NCBI RefSeq assembly: GCF_001434785.1
Contig: NZ_AZDT01000006.1
Span: 1 to 64,000 of the forward strand
Direction: 5' to 3'
DNA from: Levilactobacillus namurensis DSM 19117
GTDB taxonomy: Bacteria; Bacillota; Bacilli; Lactobacillales; Lactobacillaceae
DNA length: 64,000 bases
Positions within the stretch are counted from its first letter, which is position 1. The number at the start of each line of letters is the position of its first letter. Under the pieces are notes generated by a model, which saw nothing but the letters and a program-made list of their open reading frames with translations, had not been told where the DNA came from and did no database searches. Both the position numbers and the translations under genes were made by a program. Positions 55,308 through 63,267 of the stretch are shown here, in pieces.

Positions 55308-56210
55308 ATGAAAATTGGATTAGTTGGATTAGGTAAGATGGGGTTAAACTTAGCCCAAAACATGATGGACCACGGCAGTGAAGTTGTGGGCTTTGACTTG
55401 AACAAGGACTTTGTTGACCAAGCTGCAGGTTTCGGTGCCGAAGCTGCAACCTCACTTGACGATCTGCTAAGCAAGTTACCATCACCTAAGGTCGTTTGGT
55501 TGATGCTGCCTGCTGGTAAGCCAACGGAATCAACGATTGCAACGTTGACGGACGTTTTAGCTAAGGGCGATTACATCGTCGATGGTGGTAACTCCTTCTG
55601 GAAGAACTCCGTTGAAGATGCTGAAAAGGCCGAAGCTAAGGGTATCAACTTCTTCGACTGTGGGACTTCAGGTGGCCAATCCGGTGCCCGGCATGATGGG
55701 AACTTCATGATCGGTGGGACTAGCCAAGAAGCCTTCGATGCTGCTTTGAAGCCTGTCTTTGAAGGTATTGCCGAAAAAGATGGTTACCTGTACACGGGTG
55801 CCGCTGGTTCCGGTCACTACTTGAAGATGGTCCACAACGGTGTTGAATACGGGATGATGGAAGCCATCGGTGAAGGTTTCGACGTCTTGGCCCACAGCCA
55901 ATTCAACTACGATAACGAAGCCGTTGCTAAGCTCTGGAACCACGGTTCTGTTGTTCGTTCATGGCTGATGGAACTTTGTGAAGAAGCCTTCGCAAAGGAC
56001 GCCAACTTGGACGAAATCAAGGGGACGATGCACAGCTCTGGTGAAGGTAAGTGGACTTTAGAAGAAGCCCTGAACCAACAAGTTGCTACGCCAGTTATCG
56101 GTCTTTCCCTGATGATGCGTTACCGTTCAATGGAAACTGATACCTTTACGGGTAAGGTTGTTTCCGCAATGCGTCATGGCTTCGGTGGTCACGCCGTTGA
56201 CAAGGCTTAA
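55308..56210 (+). CDS. gnd: 6-phosphogluconate dehydrogenase, decarboxylating (short form)
   Basis: Oxidatively decarboxylates 6-phosphogluconate to ribulose 5-phosphate. The protein has 300 residues, the short form (YqeC/GntZ-related, often NAD-dependent) rather than the 470-residue enzyme. Nucleotide loop GLVGLGKMGLNLA at the N-terminus, FFDCGTSGGQSGA substrate loop near 115, and the catalytic HYLKMVHNGVEYGMM near 175. ATG 55308 has AAGGGA eleven bases upstream; TTG 55299 is too close. Preferred codons and a strong promoter point to a major flux enzyme, as expected for heterolactic metabolism. Confidence 0.95.
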   Translation: MKIGLVGLGKMGLNLAQNMMDHGSEVVGFDLNKDFVDQAAGFGAEAATSLDDLLSKLPSPKVVWLMLPAGKPTESTIATLTDVLAKGDYIVDGGNSFWKNSVEDAEKAEAKGINFFDCGTSGGQSGARHDGNFMIGGTSQEAFDAALKPVFEGIAEKDGYLYTGAAGSGHYLKMVHNGVEYGMMEAIGEGFDVLAHSQFNYDNEAVAKLWNHGSVVRSWLMELCEEAFAKDANLDEIKGTMHSSGEGKWTLEEALNQQVATPVIGLSLMMRYRSMETDTFTGKVVSAMRHGFGGHAVDKA

Positions 56211-56250
56211 TCAAGTTAAATATTAAAGCAGGCTTTAGGGCCTGACAATT

Positions 56251-56287
56251 AAGGCGCGTTCGTTGGTTTCCAACGGACGCGCCTTTT
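56251..56287 (+). terminator. Terminator of gnd
   Basis: AAGGCGCGT.CGTTGG pairs with CAACG.ACGCGCCTT around TTTC, followed by TT. Confidence 0.85.
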
Positions 56288-56325
56288 AACTACCGGCTAA
56301 GTGAGATCGGTGAATCGGTTGTATC

Positions 56326-56370
56326 AAAAAACGGGCCGTTTCGGGGATACGCCTCGAAACGGCCCTTTTT
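56326..56370. terminator. Terminator of the amino-acid permease gene, bidirectional
   Basis: GGGCCGTTTCG pairs perfectly with CGAAACGGCCC, flanked by an A-run on the left and a T-run on the right. Confidence 0.88.
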
Positions 56371-56384
56371 AAACCAGAAAAGGA

Positions 56385-57710
56385 TTAATCAGTGGTGCGG
56401 TGGTGTTGCTTGTAATAGTAAACGGGAATCCCCGCGGCGACAATCACCAGGGATAAGACGACCCCTGTGAAGTCAGAGCCAATCTCACTGATAATCACGA
56501 AGAGGGCTCCCAGAATCGCAATCAATGGTGTGATGGGGAAGCCGGGAGTGGAGAAAGGCCGAACGGTGGTCGGGTGCCGGTGACGTAAGAGGAAGACGCC
56601 GACAAAGGTGGCCACGTAGAAGCAGTAGACCGTGAAGATGCAGAGGTCCGATAACCGGTCGGGGTTAAAGAACAGAATCATGATGCTGGCGTACGCAATG
56701 ATGGCCGTTGTTGCAATCATGGGTTCGTGCGACTTCCGGTTGAGGTAGCTCAGATACTTAGAGAACGGAAGCTGTTGCCGGTCGGCCATGGCGTAGACGA
56801 TACGCGGGAACGTCATGATCTTCCCGTTCAGACACCCCACCATTGAGACGATGATCCCGATGTTTAAGAGGCGTCCGCCAATGGTCCCGAAGGCGGATTG
56901 GGCAAAGTAGACCGTGGTTTGTTGCCCTAGCGTGTGAATTTTTTCTGCGGGAACAAAGTGCAGAATCCCGTAACTCACCAGAGTATAGGCGATGAGCACC
57001 AGAGAGATACCCAGAATAATGGCTTGCGGTAGGAGCTTTTGGGGGTTCTTGATTTCGCCTCCAAGGTTCGCCACTAAGATCCACCCGTCGTAGGCGAAGA
57101 GAGTGGCCAGGACGGCTACACCGAAGTTTCCGGTCGAGTGGTGGACTGTCTGTAAGGTTTGGCCAAAGGCATCCTGATCACCGTAGAAGAGGCCGAAGAT
57201 GACGATGGCAATAATGGGGAGTAACTTTCCCAACGTTGTCACAATCTGAAAGGCGGCGCCCCAGCGGTTTTCGACCATGTTCAGCAGGCCGATCAGGATG
57301 ATCACGAAGATGGCCAGGGGAGCTTGCCAAACGGCGTCTAAGTGGAAGAAGCCCACCAAGAGGATGCCCAAGTACGCGGCGATGGAGGCAATAATTGCGG
57401 GACCGTAAACGGCGATTTGCATCCAACCAGAGAGAAAGCCCCAGAAGTTCCCGTAAATTTCCTCCATATAAACGTAGAGTCCCCCGGTATGGGGCATTTG
57501 CGCCCCAACTTCGGCGATGGTCAACCCGGCGGTCAGGGTGATGACCCCACCCAGGAACCAGGCCAATAAGGCGCCCCCCGTGGACCCCGCACTATCTAAG
57601 ACCGATGATTGTTTGAAAAAGATTCCGGAACCAATCACGGTTCCAACGACGAGTGCTAATGCAGACCAGAACCCTAGGGACCGGTTGAGCGTCGTGGACG
57701 ATTCCTGCAT
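56385..57710 (-). CDS. APC-family amino acid permease, LAT/SteT-like
   Basis: Integral membrane transporter of 441 residues with twelve predicted helices. The first helix holds the substrate-binding VVGTVIGSGIFFK motif of the LAT branch, followed by GGVITLTAGLTIAEVGAQMPHTGGLYVYMEE, which resembles the serine/threonine exchanger SteT of Bacillus. The substrate is not certain. ATG 57710 has GAGG nine bases upstream; the GTG at 57725 overlaps that region. Monocistronic. Confidence 0.9.
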   Translation of the reverse strand: MQESSTTLNRSLGFWSALALVVGTVIGSGIFFKQSSVLDSAGSTGGALLAWFLGGVITLTAGLTIAEVGAQMPHTGGLYVYMEEIYGNFWGFLSGWMQIAVYGPAIIASIAAYLGILLVGFFHLDAVWQAPLAIFVIILIGLLNMVENRWGAAFQIVTTLGKLLPIIAIVIFGLFYGDQDAFGQTLQTVHHSTGNFGVAVLATLFAYDGWILVANLGGEIKNPQKLLPQAIILGISLVLIAYTLVSYGILHFVPAEKIHTLGQQTTVYFAQSAFGTIGGRLLNIGIIVSMVGCLNGKIMTFPRIVYAMADRQQLPFSKYLSYLNRKSHEPMIATTAIIAYASIMILFFNPDRLSDLCIFTVYCFYVATFVGVFLLRHRHPTTVRPFSTPGFPITPLIAILGALFVIISEIGSDFTGVVLSLVIVAAGIPVYYYKQHHRTTD

Positions 57711-57901
57711 GGAACAGGACCTCACTTTCTGTGATGCTTGATTTTAATTTTGAATGTTTCTAGTCTAGCAAATATCCTAATTAGGCGCAATATAAAACCG
57801 CATGTGGGGGGCTAACTAGCATTAAAAACCGAATTAATTTATGGAAGCAAACTGAAAAAGTTCGAATGATGAACCAAAAATACCGATTCTCGGGATAAAC
57901 G

Positions 57902-57935
57902 AAAACCCTCGTCACCGGTTTAGCAACGAGGGGTT
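57902..57935 (-). terminator. Terminator of the MarR-GNAT operon
   Basis: On the minus strand AACCCCTCGT pairs with ACGAGGGTT (one bulged C) and runs into TTTTC. Confidence 0.7.
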
Positions 57936-57952
57936 AGGGGATTCACGATGGA

Positions 57953-58477
57953 TTAAAGGGGCTTGGCCATGAGGTAGTCGGTCTGTTGACTACTGCCCAG
58001 GGTAAAGGTATGTTGGCCAATTCGGTGAAAGCCAATCCGAGCATAAAAGCCCCGGGCGTTATCGTTATGTTCCCAAACGCCTAGCCACATCTGGTCCTTG
58101 TGGGCGTTAGTTGCCAAGGCCTCGGCCAGTTCAATCAAGATCCGTCCGTAACCGCGCTTCTGGTAGGCCGGCCGAACGTAGATGCGTTCGACTTCAAAAT
58201 CATTAGCCCCCATGGCCTCGCTTTGAGCGTCACCCGTGTTGACCTTTAGGTAGCCACAGACTTCGCTTCCGACTTGTAAGAAGTAGAAGTGTGAGTCAGG
58301 ATTGATCATCTCACGGTGGAGTTTATCAGTGGCGTAGGCGGTATCGAGGTACTTCGCGAGGTCTTGTGTGGTGTTGGCCGCGCCAAAAGTGGCCGCAAAC
58401 GTTTCCCGACTAATGGCTTGCAGGGTTGGTAGATCAGTGAGGTTGCAGGGATGTAGACTAGGGATGTTTTGATTCAT
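57953..58477 (-). CDS. GNAT family N-acetyltransferase, PaiA-like
   Basis: Acetyl-CoA-dependent transferase of 174 residues. The fold runs from the N-terminal LPTLQAISRETFAATFG, through HFYFLQVGSEVCGYLKVN and VERIYVRPAYQKRGYGRILIELAEA (acetyl-CoA loop Q-K-R-G-Y-G), to ARGFYARIGFHRIGQHTF. The N-terminal FAATFG and TFTLG resemble PaiA-type polyamine acetyltransferases, but the substrate is open. AAAGGAG lies upstream of the ATG at 58477. It follows the MarR gene after 33 bases, so the regulator probably controls it. Confidence 0.88.
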   Translation of the reverse strand: MNQNIPSLHPCNLTDLPTLQAISRETFAATFGAANTTQDLAKYLDTAYATDKLHREMINPDSHFYFLQVGSEVCGYLKVNTGDAQSEAMGANDFEVERIYVRPAYQKRGYGRILIELAEALATNAHKDQMWLGVWEHNDNARGFYARIGFHRIGQHTFTLGSSQQTDYLMAKPL

Positions 58478-58510
58478 GATTTCAGACTCCTTTAGAATAG
58501 TTTTATTGGC

Positions 58511-58963
58511 TTAATAGTCACGGTGACCACCGTGTTTGACACGTTCCCAATCGGCCGTTACGTTGGTTCGGGCCTGGTGCAAGAGGGTCGTTAACTGTGC
58601 GACCTGGTCGGGGGTCATGCCGGCTAGGGCGACTCGATTAGAGTAGGCTTCTTCTGCGGTGATACGTTGGTAGATGAGACGGGCTTTTTCCGTAGGGTAG
58701 AGGCGCCGAATCTTTTTATTGGTTTCGTCGGGACGCTTTTCGATGAGCGCGTGGTCGGCTAAGCGCTGGACGGCTCGAATGACCGTGGTTCGGTCGACCA
58801 TGACGAGTTTACTCAGCTGTTCTTGGATGATACCAGGATGCTCACAGATTCGTACCAAGTAGAGGTACTGCCCCTTGGTTAGAGCGTATTGTTTGAATTC
58901 GACGTTACTGATTGAGTCCAACGCCCGCGCAATCATCCCGATTTCACGTAAAACTTCCGTCAT
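58511..58963 (-). CDS. MarR family transcriptional regulator
   Basis: Winged-helix regulator of 150 residues: dimer helix at the N-terminus, LVRICEHPGIIQEQLSKLVMVDRTTVIRAVQRLADHALIEKRP as the helix-turn-helix and wing lead-in, DETNKKIRRLYPTEKA as the wing, and a C-terminal dimer helix. GGAGG lies about four to seven bases before the ATG at 58963. First gene of a two-gene unit with the GNAT enzyme, and so likely an autoregulator. Confidence 0.92.
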   Translation of the reverse strand: MTEVLREIGMIARALDSISNVEFKQYALTKGQYLYLVRICEHPGIIQEQLSKLVMVDRTTVIRAVQRLADHALIEKRPDETNKKIRRLYPTEKARLIYQRITAEEAYSNRVALAGMTPDQVAQLTTLLHQARTNVTADWERVKHGGHRDY

Positions 58964-59041
58964 GCAACTCCTCCTTTGATATGACGTGGTTCTTAGCTTA
59001 GCACAAAATTAGTGCAATTACAGCAAAAGATAAAAAATTTC

Positions 59042-59075
59042 AAAAAAACACGCCGACCATCATTGGCTGGCGTGT
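59042..59075 (-). terminator. Terminator of the phosphatase-pspC operon
   Basis: On the minus strand ACACGCC...GCCAATGATGGTCGGCGTGT forms a stem with ACACGCC/GGCGTGT at the base and seven T after it. Confidence 0.85.
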
Positions 59076-59084
59076 GACATGATG

Positions 59085-59267
59085 TTATTCAGGATCTCCC
59101 ATGACCATCCAAAGAATCAAGTAAGCCAGGATTCCTGGTAGGGGGGTCAGGGCTAAAATAATGAAGATGATCCGGCAGAGGGTGACGTTCCAGTCAAAAT
59201 AGCGGCTTAGCCCGCCGACTACACCAGCGATGACCCGGTCATCAGCGGAACGGTGGATTCGTTTCAT
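59085..59267 (-). CDS. PspC domain-containing small membrane protein
   Basis: Sixty-residue PspC-domain protein: KRIHRSADDRVIAGVVGGLS (soluble start) and YFDWNVTLCRIIFIILALTP leading into one or two membrane helices (LPGILAYLILWMVM). Such proteins are part of envelope-stress responses. AAGGAGG lies about seven bases before the ATG at 59267. It follows the phosphatase gene by 21 bases and probably shares its transcript. Confidence 0.9.
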   Translation of the reverse strand: MKRIHRSADDRVIAGVVGGLSRYFDWNVTLCRIIFIILALTPLPGILAYLILWMVMGDPE

Positions 59268-59288
59268 CGTGATTGCCTCCTTTAGCGA

Positions 59289-59951
59289 TTAGGATTGAAA
59301 GTCAATGCGGTTGAAGAATTCAACGTGAATGTCGTCATCGGTAATGGTCAGCTTGGTGATGCTACCGTTGATCGTGGCCACCCCTTCATCCAGTGCGGGT
59401 GCGTACCGGTCCACGATTGAACGAATGGTCATCCCGTGGGAGACCACCAGCACTTGGTCGCCATCTTTAGAATTAGCCCGCAATTTATCAAAACCACGGT
59501 CTAGCCGGGACCAGAACATGTCGTTGCTTTCGGCTTCGCCGTAGAGGTCGGCCTGGTGAATCAGATCACGGGCCTTTTCGAGTCCGTAAGTCCCTAGAAC
59601 GGCGGATTCAGAGGTCAGTTTGACTTGCGCTCCGACGAACTGCCACATCTGGTTGAGGTCGTTGCCTTCGAAGTAACCGTGGCACTGTTCCCGAAATTCA
59701 GGATATTGGTAGGTCACAATGTTCATGTTTTCGGGATTTTGACGGAGAGCGATGTGGGCCGTTTCGATAGCACGACCGGAGTCACTACTATAGGCGGCGG
59801 TGAATGGAATGTTCTTCAGCTGTTCGCCAGCGCGTTTGGCGTCGGCCCGGCCCTTTTCAGTTAGGGGGGAATCAATCCACCCCTGGACTTTATTATAGTG
59901 GTTCAGCATGGTTTGACCATGGCGGACAAAGTATGCAGTAATTGTTTTCAT
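59289..59951 (-). CDS. Histidine phosphatase family protein (second paralogue)
   Basis: Phosphoglycerate-mutase-like phosphatase, 220 residues: YFVRHGQTMLNHYNKVQGWIDSPLTEKG at the N-terminus, acidic FREQCHGYFEG, and the second His in VLVVSHGMTIRSI. Relative of the 54405-55073 gene, with the same architecture but clearly diverged sequence. AAAGGAG lies nine bases before the ATG at 59951. A minus-strand TATACT at 59990-59995 is a plausible -10. Followed by pspC. Confidence 0.9.
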   Translation of the reverse strand: MKTITAYFVRHGQTMLNHYNKVQGWIDSPLTEKGRADAKRAGEQLKNIPFTAAYSSDSGRAIETAHIALRQNPENMNIVTYQYPEFREQCHGYFEGNDLNQMWQFVGAQVKLTSESAVLGTYGLEKARDLIHQADLYGEAESNDMFWSRLDRGFDKLRANSKDGDQVLVVSHGMTIRSIVDRYAPALDEGVATINGSITKLTITDDDIHVEFFNRIDFQS

Positions 59952-60046
59952 GACGATACTCCTTTAACAAACGACTTGGTTACGCTTTAAGTATAGCAAT
60001 CTCTTTTCCGGAACGCGAAAGTTTTAGCTGGATTTACTGAATTTTT

Positions 60047-60060
60047 TGTAAGCGTTCTCC
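60047..60060. promoter_or_regulatory. Candidate cre (CcpA) site between phosphatase and PPK2 genes
   Basis: TGTAAGCGTTCTCC matches TGWAANCGNTNWCA at 13 of 14 positions; only the last base differs. It lies 57 bases before the PPK2 start and about 50 bases upstream of the phosphatase promoter. Confidence 0.55.
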
Positions 60061-60116
60061 GATTCGTTAGGAGGAGAATCATGGTATGGTATCAGTAGAT
60101 TAAGGGGATGACGAAG

Positions 60117-60983
60117 ATGGATGAAACAAGTTATCGATATACGGGCGACCGCCCTGTGGACTTGACTCAGTGGGCGACTCAGACCACAGTTCGGATTGAC
60201 CGGGCCGAACGGGATGCGGACTTAGCGACGCTTCAGGACCTGCAACGCCGGTTGTATGCCCAGAAGCAGATGGGCGTGATCATTGTACTGCAGGGGATGG
60301 ATACGGCTGGTAAAGATGGTCTGATTCGGCACGTCTTTAGCGGCTTCAACGCAGCGGGGACCAGCGTGGTCAGCTTCAAGCAACCGACGAGTGTGGACTT
60401 GCAACATGACTTTCTCTGGCGGGTGAACCAAGCCCTTCCCGCTCGCGGCGAGATCCGAATCTTTAATCGGTCACAGTACGAAGACGTATTGATCAGCCGA
60501 GTGCACCCGGAGATCCTGGTCGGGCAGCATCTTCCGGGAATTCAGACGGTGGGGGATGTGACCGACAAGTTCTTTAACCGGCGTTATCATGACCTACGCC
60601 ATTACGAGACTTACTTGGCCCATCAAGGGTTCATGATGTACAAGTTCTTTCTCCATATTTCCCAAGCTGAGCAGACGCATCGCTTGGAACGACGGTTGGC
60701 ACGACCCGAAAAGAACTGGAAGTTTTCCACGAGTGATCTGAAGGAGCGGCAGTACTGGGATGATTATCAGACCGCTTATGCTCAGATGTTAGCCCATACG
60801 GCGACTCCTAAGCATCCGTGGTACATTATTCCGGCAGATGATAAGTCTACCGCTCGGCGAATTGTGTCGGCGATTCTGGCGCAACAATTGGGCGGTTTAG
60901 ACCCGCAATACCCACAGGTGTCGGCGGCGGAACAAGCAAAATTCAAGACACTGTTACACCAGCTGCGTAAGGGGCGCATTTAA
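60117..60983 (+). CDS. PPK2 family polyphosphate kinase
   Basis: Transfers phosphate between polyphosphate and nucleotides, 288 residues, one PPK2 domain. Walker A-type VLQGMDTAGKDGLIRHVFSG near residue 60, FNRSQYEDVLISRVHPE near 115 with the Walker B-like acidic residue, and the lid FFLHISQAEQTHRLERRL, WKFSTSDLKERQYWDDY. It resembles the enzymes that phosphorylate AMP or ADP (class II/III) from length. ATG 60117 has AAGGGG nine bases upstream; ATG 60108 overlaps that site. Monocistronic, divergent from the phosphatase gene. Confidence 0.92.
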   Translation: MDETSYRYTGDRPVDLTQWATQTTVRIDRAERDADLATLQDLQRRLYAQKQMGVIIVLQGMDTAGKDGLIRHVFSGFNAAGTSVVSFKQPTSVDLQHDFLWRVNQALPARGEIRIFNRSQYEDVLISRVHPEILVGQHLPGIQTVGDVTDKFFNRRYHDLRHYETYLAHQGFMMYKFFLHISQAEQTHRLERRLARPEKNWKFSTSDLKERQYWDDYQTAYAQMLAHTATPKHPWYIIPADDKSTARRIVSAILAQQLGGLDPQYPQVSAAEQAKFKTLLHQLRKGRI

Positions 60984-61045
60984 TAAAGGTTGTATCCTTC
61001 AAAAAGCGGACTGTTCAGGATATTTAGCTTATCTTTTACTTAAAT

Positions 61046-61058
61046 TTGTAGTCTACAA
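61046..61058. promoter_or_regulatory. Palindrome upstream of mvaS
   Basis: TTGTAGTCTACAA is a perfect palindrome around one central base, 76 bases before the mvaS start; a possible operator. Confidence 0.4.
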
Positions 61059-61134
61059 TTAAAGAATCTTGCGGAAATTGTGGGTAAAATGGTAGGGTTA
61101 AACGTAATGAGTAATTTAGTGAGGAGCGGATTGA

Positions 61135-62313
61135 ATGACGGAGACAGTCGGAATTGACCGGATGGGGTTCTATACACCGGACATGTACTTGGAAATGACG
61201 GATCTGGCGTTGGCCCGTGGTGAAGACCCTGCCAAGTACCACGTGGGAATCGGTCAGGATAAGCAGGCGGTCATTCCGCCGACGCAAGACGTGGTGACCA
61301 TGGCGGCGAACGCGGCGGCCCAGATTCTAACCCCGGCCGACAAAGCGGCCGTTAAGATGGTCCTGTTCGGAACGGAATCGGGCATTGATAACTCAAAGGC
61401 CACCGCGGTGTACTTAGCCCACTTGTTAGATCTACCCGCAGATACCCGAGCAGTGGAGATCAAGCAGGCGTGTTACGGGGCAACGGCGGGCTTACAATTA
61501 GCTGCCGACTATGTCCGGGCGCGACCGACTGCTAAGGTCCTCGTCATCGGTGCGGACATCGCTCGGTACGGGTTGCATACCGCCGGTGAAGTGACCCAGG
61601 GTGGTGGCGCCGTTGCGATGCTGGTGACTGCCCAGCCGCGCATGCTGGCCTTAGAACCCGTGAGTGCCTACCACACAGCTGACGTCATGGACTTCTGGCG
61701 GCCTTTAGGACGAACGGAGGCGTTGGTGGACGGGCGTTACTCGACTAACGTTTACTTAGACTTCTTTAAGACGGTCTGGACGGCTTATCAGGCACAGACC
61801 CAGCGAACCATTGCGGATTTTGCAGCTTTGACCTTCCACATCCCGTTTACCAAGATGGGGTTAAAGGCGTTGCGGCAGGTCTTGCCTGAGGCCACGCCAG
61901 ACCAGCAAGTGCGCCTCCAGGCTGCGTTTGAGGCCAGCCAACTGGATAATCGGAATGTGGGGAACTTGTATACGGGCTCGCTGTACTTGAGCATATTGTC
62001 GTTACTGCGGCATGGCCACCTTCAGGCGGGAGACCGGATTGGGTGCTATAGCTACGGCTCGGGAGCCGAGGGGGAGTTCTATAGTGCCATCGTTCAGCCA
62101 ACGTTCCGCCAGGGCTTCGACGATGAGCGCTTGACGGCGCTACTGGCGAACCGGCACGCAGTTTCCGTGGCGGAGTACGAGGCCCTTTTTACGCAACGCC
62201 TGGATCTATCAGGACGGGATGTTCAGTTGCCTATTGGGGAAGTATCTGCCCAGTATTATCTGGCTGGTCGGCATCAGCAGCAACGACTGTATCGGCAACG
62301 GGCCGTTGACTAA
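61135..62313 (+). CDS. mvaS: Hydroxymethylglutaryl-CoA synthase
   Basis: Condenses acetyl-CoA with acetoacetyl-CoA to HMG-CoA, the entry to the mevalonate pathway that makes isoprenoids for undecaprenyl carriers. The 392-residue protein has the catalytic Glu region (GEDPAKYHVGIGQ), the nucleophile in EIKQACYGATAGL near residue 110, FHIPFTKMGLKAL with the conserved His near 235, and YSYGSGAEGEFYS near 310. GAGGAG lies upstream of ATG 61135. Monocistronic; other mevalonate genes are not in the window. Confidence 0.96.
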   Translation: MTETVGIDRMGFYTPDMYLEMTDLALARGEDPAKYHVGIGQDKQAVIPPTQDVVTMAANAAAQILTPADKAAVKMVLFGTESGIDNSKATAVYLAHLLDLPADTRAVEIKQACYGATAGLQLAADYVRARPTAKVLVIGADIARYGLHTAGEVTQGGGAVAMLVTAQPRMLALEPVSAYHTADVMDFWRPLGRTEALVDGRYSTNVYLDFFKTVWTAYQAQTQRTIADFAALTFHIPFTKMGLKALRQVLPEATPDQQVRLQAAFEASQLDNRNVGNLYTGSLYLSILSLLRHGHLQAGDRIGCYSYGSGAEGEFYSAIVQPTFRQGFDDERLTALLANRHAVSVAEYEALFTQRLDLSGRDVQLPIGEVSAQYYLAGRHQQQRLYRQRAVD

Positions 62314-62463
62314 TCAAAAATGATTGAAAATTTACGTTAAGATTGCGTCATGGCCTAAATTCACGAATATTAAATGAAAAGTTATCGCCAAATGTTAATT
62401 CTTTCGCTATAATGGGATTATCCAAACGGAACCACATAAGATTAGAGAAATGAGGAAATTAGC

Positions 62464-62904
62464 GTGACCAACATTTATTTAGCAGGACCATTCTTTGATG
62501 ACGAACAAATCGAACGGATCGGGCGAGCTGAGGCCGCTTTAGCCGCTAACCCCCAAGTGGGACGGGTATTTAGTCCCCGGAAGAACGAAATTCGAGATTT
62601 AACTCTGGGAACGCCTAAGTGGTCGGATGCCACGTTTAAGATGGATGTTCGGGAAATTGATCAGGCTGATGTCGTGGTCGCCTTAATCGATTACGTCGAT
62701 GATCAAGTGGATTCGGGAACCGCTTTTGAGATTGGCTACGCTTATCACAGCCAAAAGCCGCTGGTGATCCTGCACGAAAAGGACACCAAGGTGAACTTGA
62801 TGTTATCCGAAAGCTTGACCGCATACTTACAGTCAACGGATGCGCTTAAAACCTATGATTTTGCGACGCTGCCGACGAGTCGGTATGACGGGCCGGTCTT
62901 CTAA
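62464..62904 (+). CDS. Nucleoside 2-deoxyribosyltransferase
   Basis: Moves the deoxyribose of a deoxynucleoside to another base; typical of lactobacilli that salvage deoxynucleosides. The 146-residue protein starts IYLAGPFFDDEQIERIGRAE, holds SPRKNE, the ligand-binding DQADVVVALIDYVDDQVDSG with the nucleophilic Glu in SGTAFEIGYAY, and ends with the family C-terminal tail. It looks like the general (type II) enzyme. It starts with GTG at 62464 with GAGGAAAT just upstream. Confidence 0.93.
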   Translation: MTNIYLAGPFFDDEQIERIGRAEAALAANPQVGRVFSPRKNEIRDLTLGTPKWSDATFKMDVREIDQADVVVALIDYVDDQVDSGTAFEIGYAYHSQKPLVILHEKDTKVNLMLSESLTAYLQSTDALKTYDFATLPTSRYDGPVF

Positions 62905-62968
62905 CAACGGGGAGATTGGCCTGAAAAGAGAATTTTTAACGTCAAATTTTAGTAGAAGATTTAGAACG

Positions 62969-63016
62969 AAAACGGTCATGACCGCTCAAAAATTGAGCAA
63001 GGGATGGCCGTTTTTA
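62969..63016 (+). terminator. Terminator after the deoxyribosyltransferase gene
   Basis: AAAACGG.CAT pairs with ATG.CCGTTTT, with an inner GCTCAA/TTGAGC hairpin, then T-rich sequence. Confidence 0.75.
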
Positions 63017-63160
63017 TTTGCTTAAATTACGGTATAGTGTGAATAATGCACAAGTAGAATGCAACCGTTTGAAGTCCTGACAAAACGGCTATCATCGGTA
63101 TGTACCAATGCTTCTAGTCGAAATTAAATAACAAAAAATCAAAAAAATTGGCTGTAGGGG

Positions 63161-63190
63161 GTGACACTTTGTTCATAAATGCACTATAAT
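63161..63190 (+). promoter_or_regulatory. Promoter of ppsA
   Basis: GTGACA (63161-63166), 18-base spacer, TATAAT (63185-63190). Transcription would start near 63197. Confidence 0.7.
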
Positions 63191-63201
63191 GTACTTGTAG
63201 T

Positions 63202-63215
63202 TGTAAGCGGTTACA
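63202..63215. promoter_or_regulatory. cre (CcpA) site in the ppsA promoter region
   Basis: TGTAAGCGGTTACA matches TGWAANCGNTNWCA at all 14 positions and is itself nearly palindromic. Placed just after the predicted start of transcription, it would repress ppsA when CcpA is active. Confidence 0.85.
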
Positions 63216-63267
63216 TTCACAAAGCGTGTAACCAACCTTAATGGATCAAGTGCGAGGAGGCAATATG

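Noticed and set aside
62840-63025. Plus-strand frame after the deoxyribosyltransferase gene
   Set aside because: Starts inside that gene in another frame and runs through its terminator.
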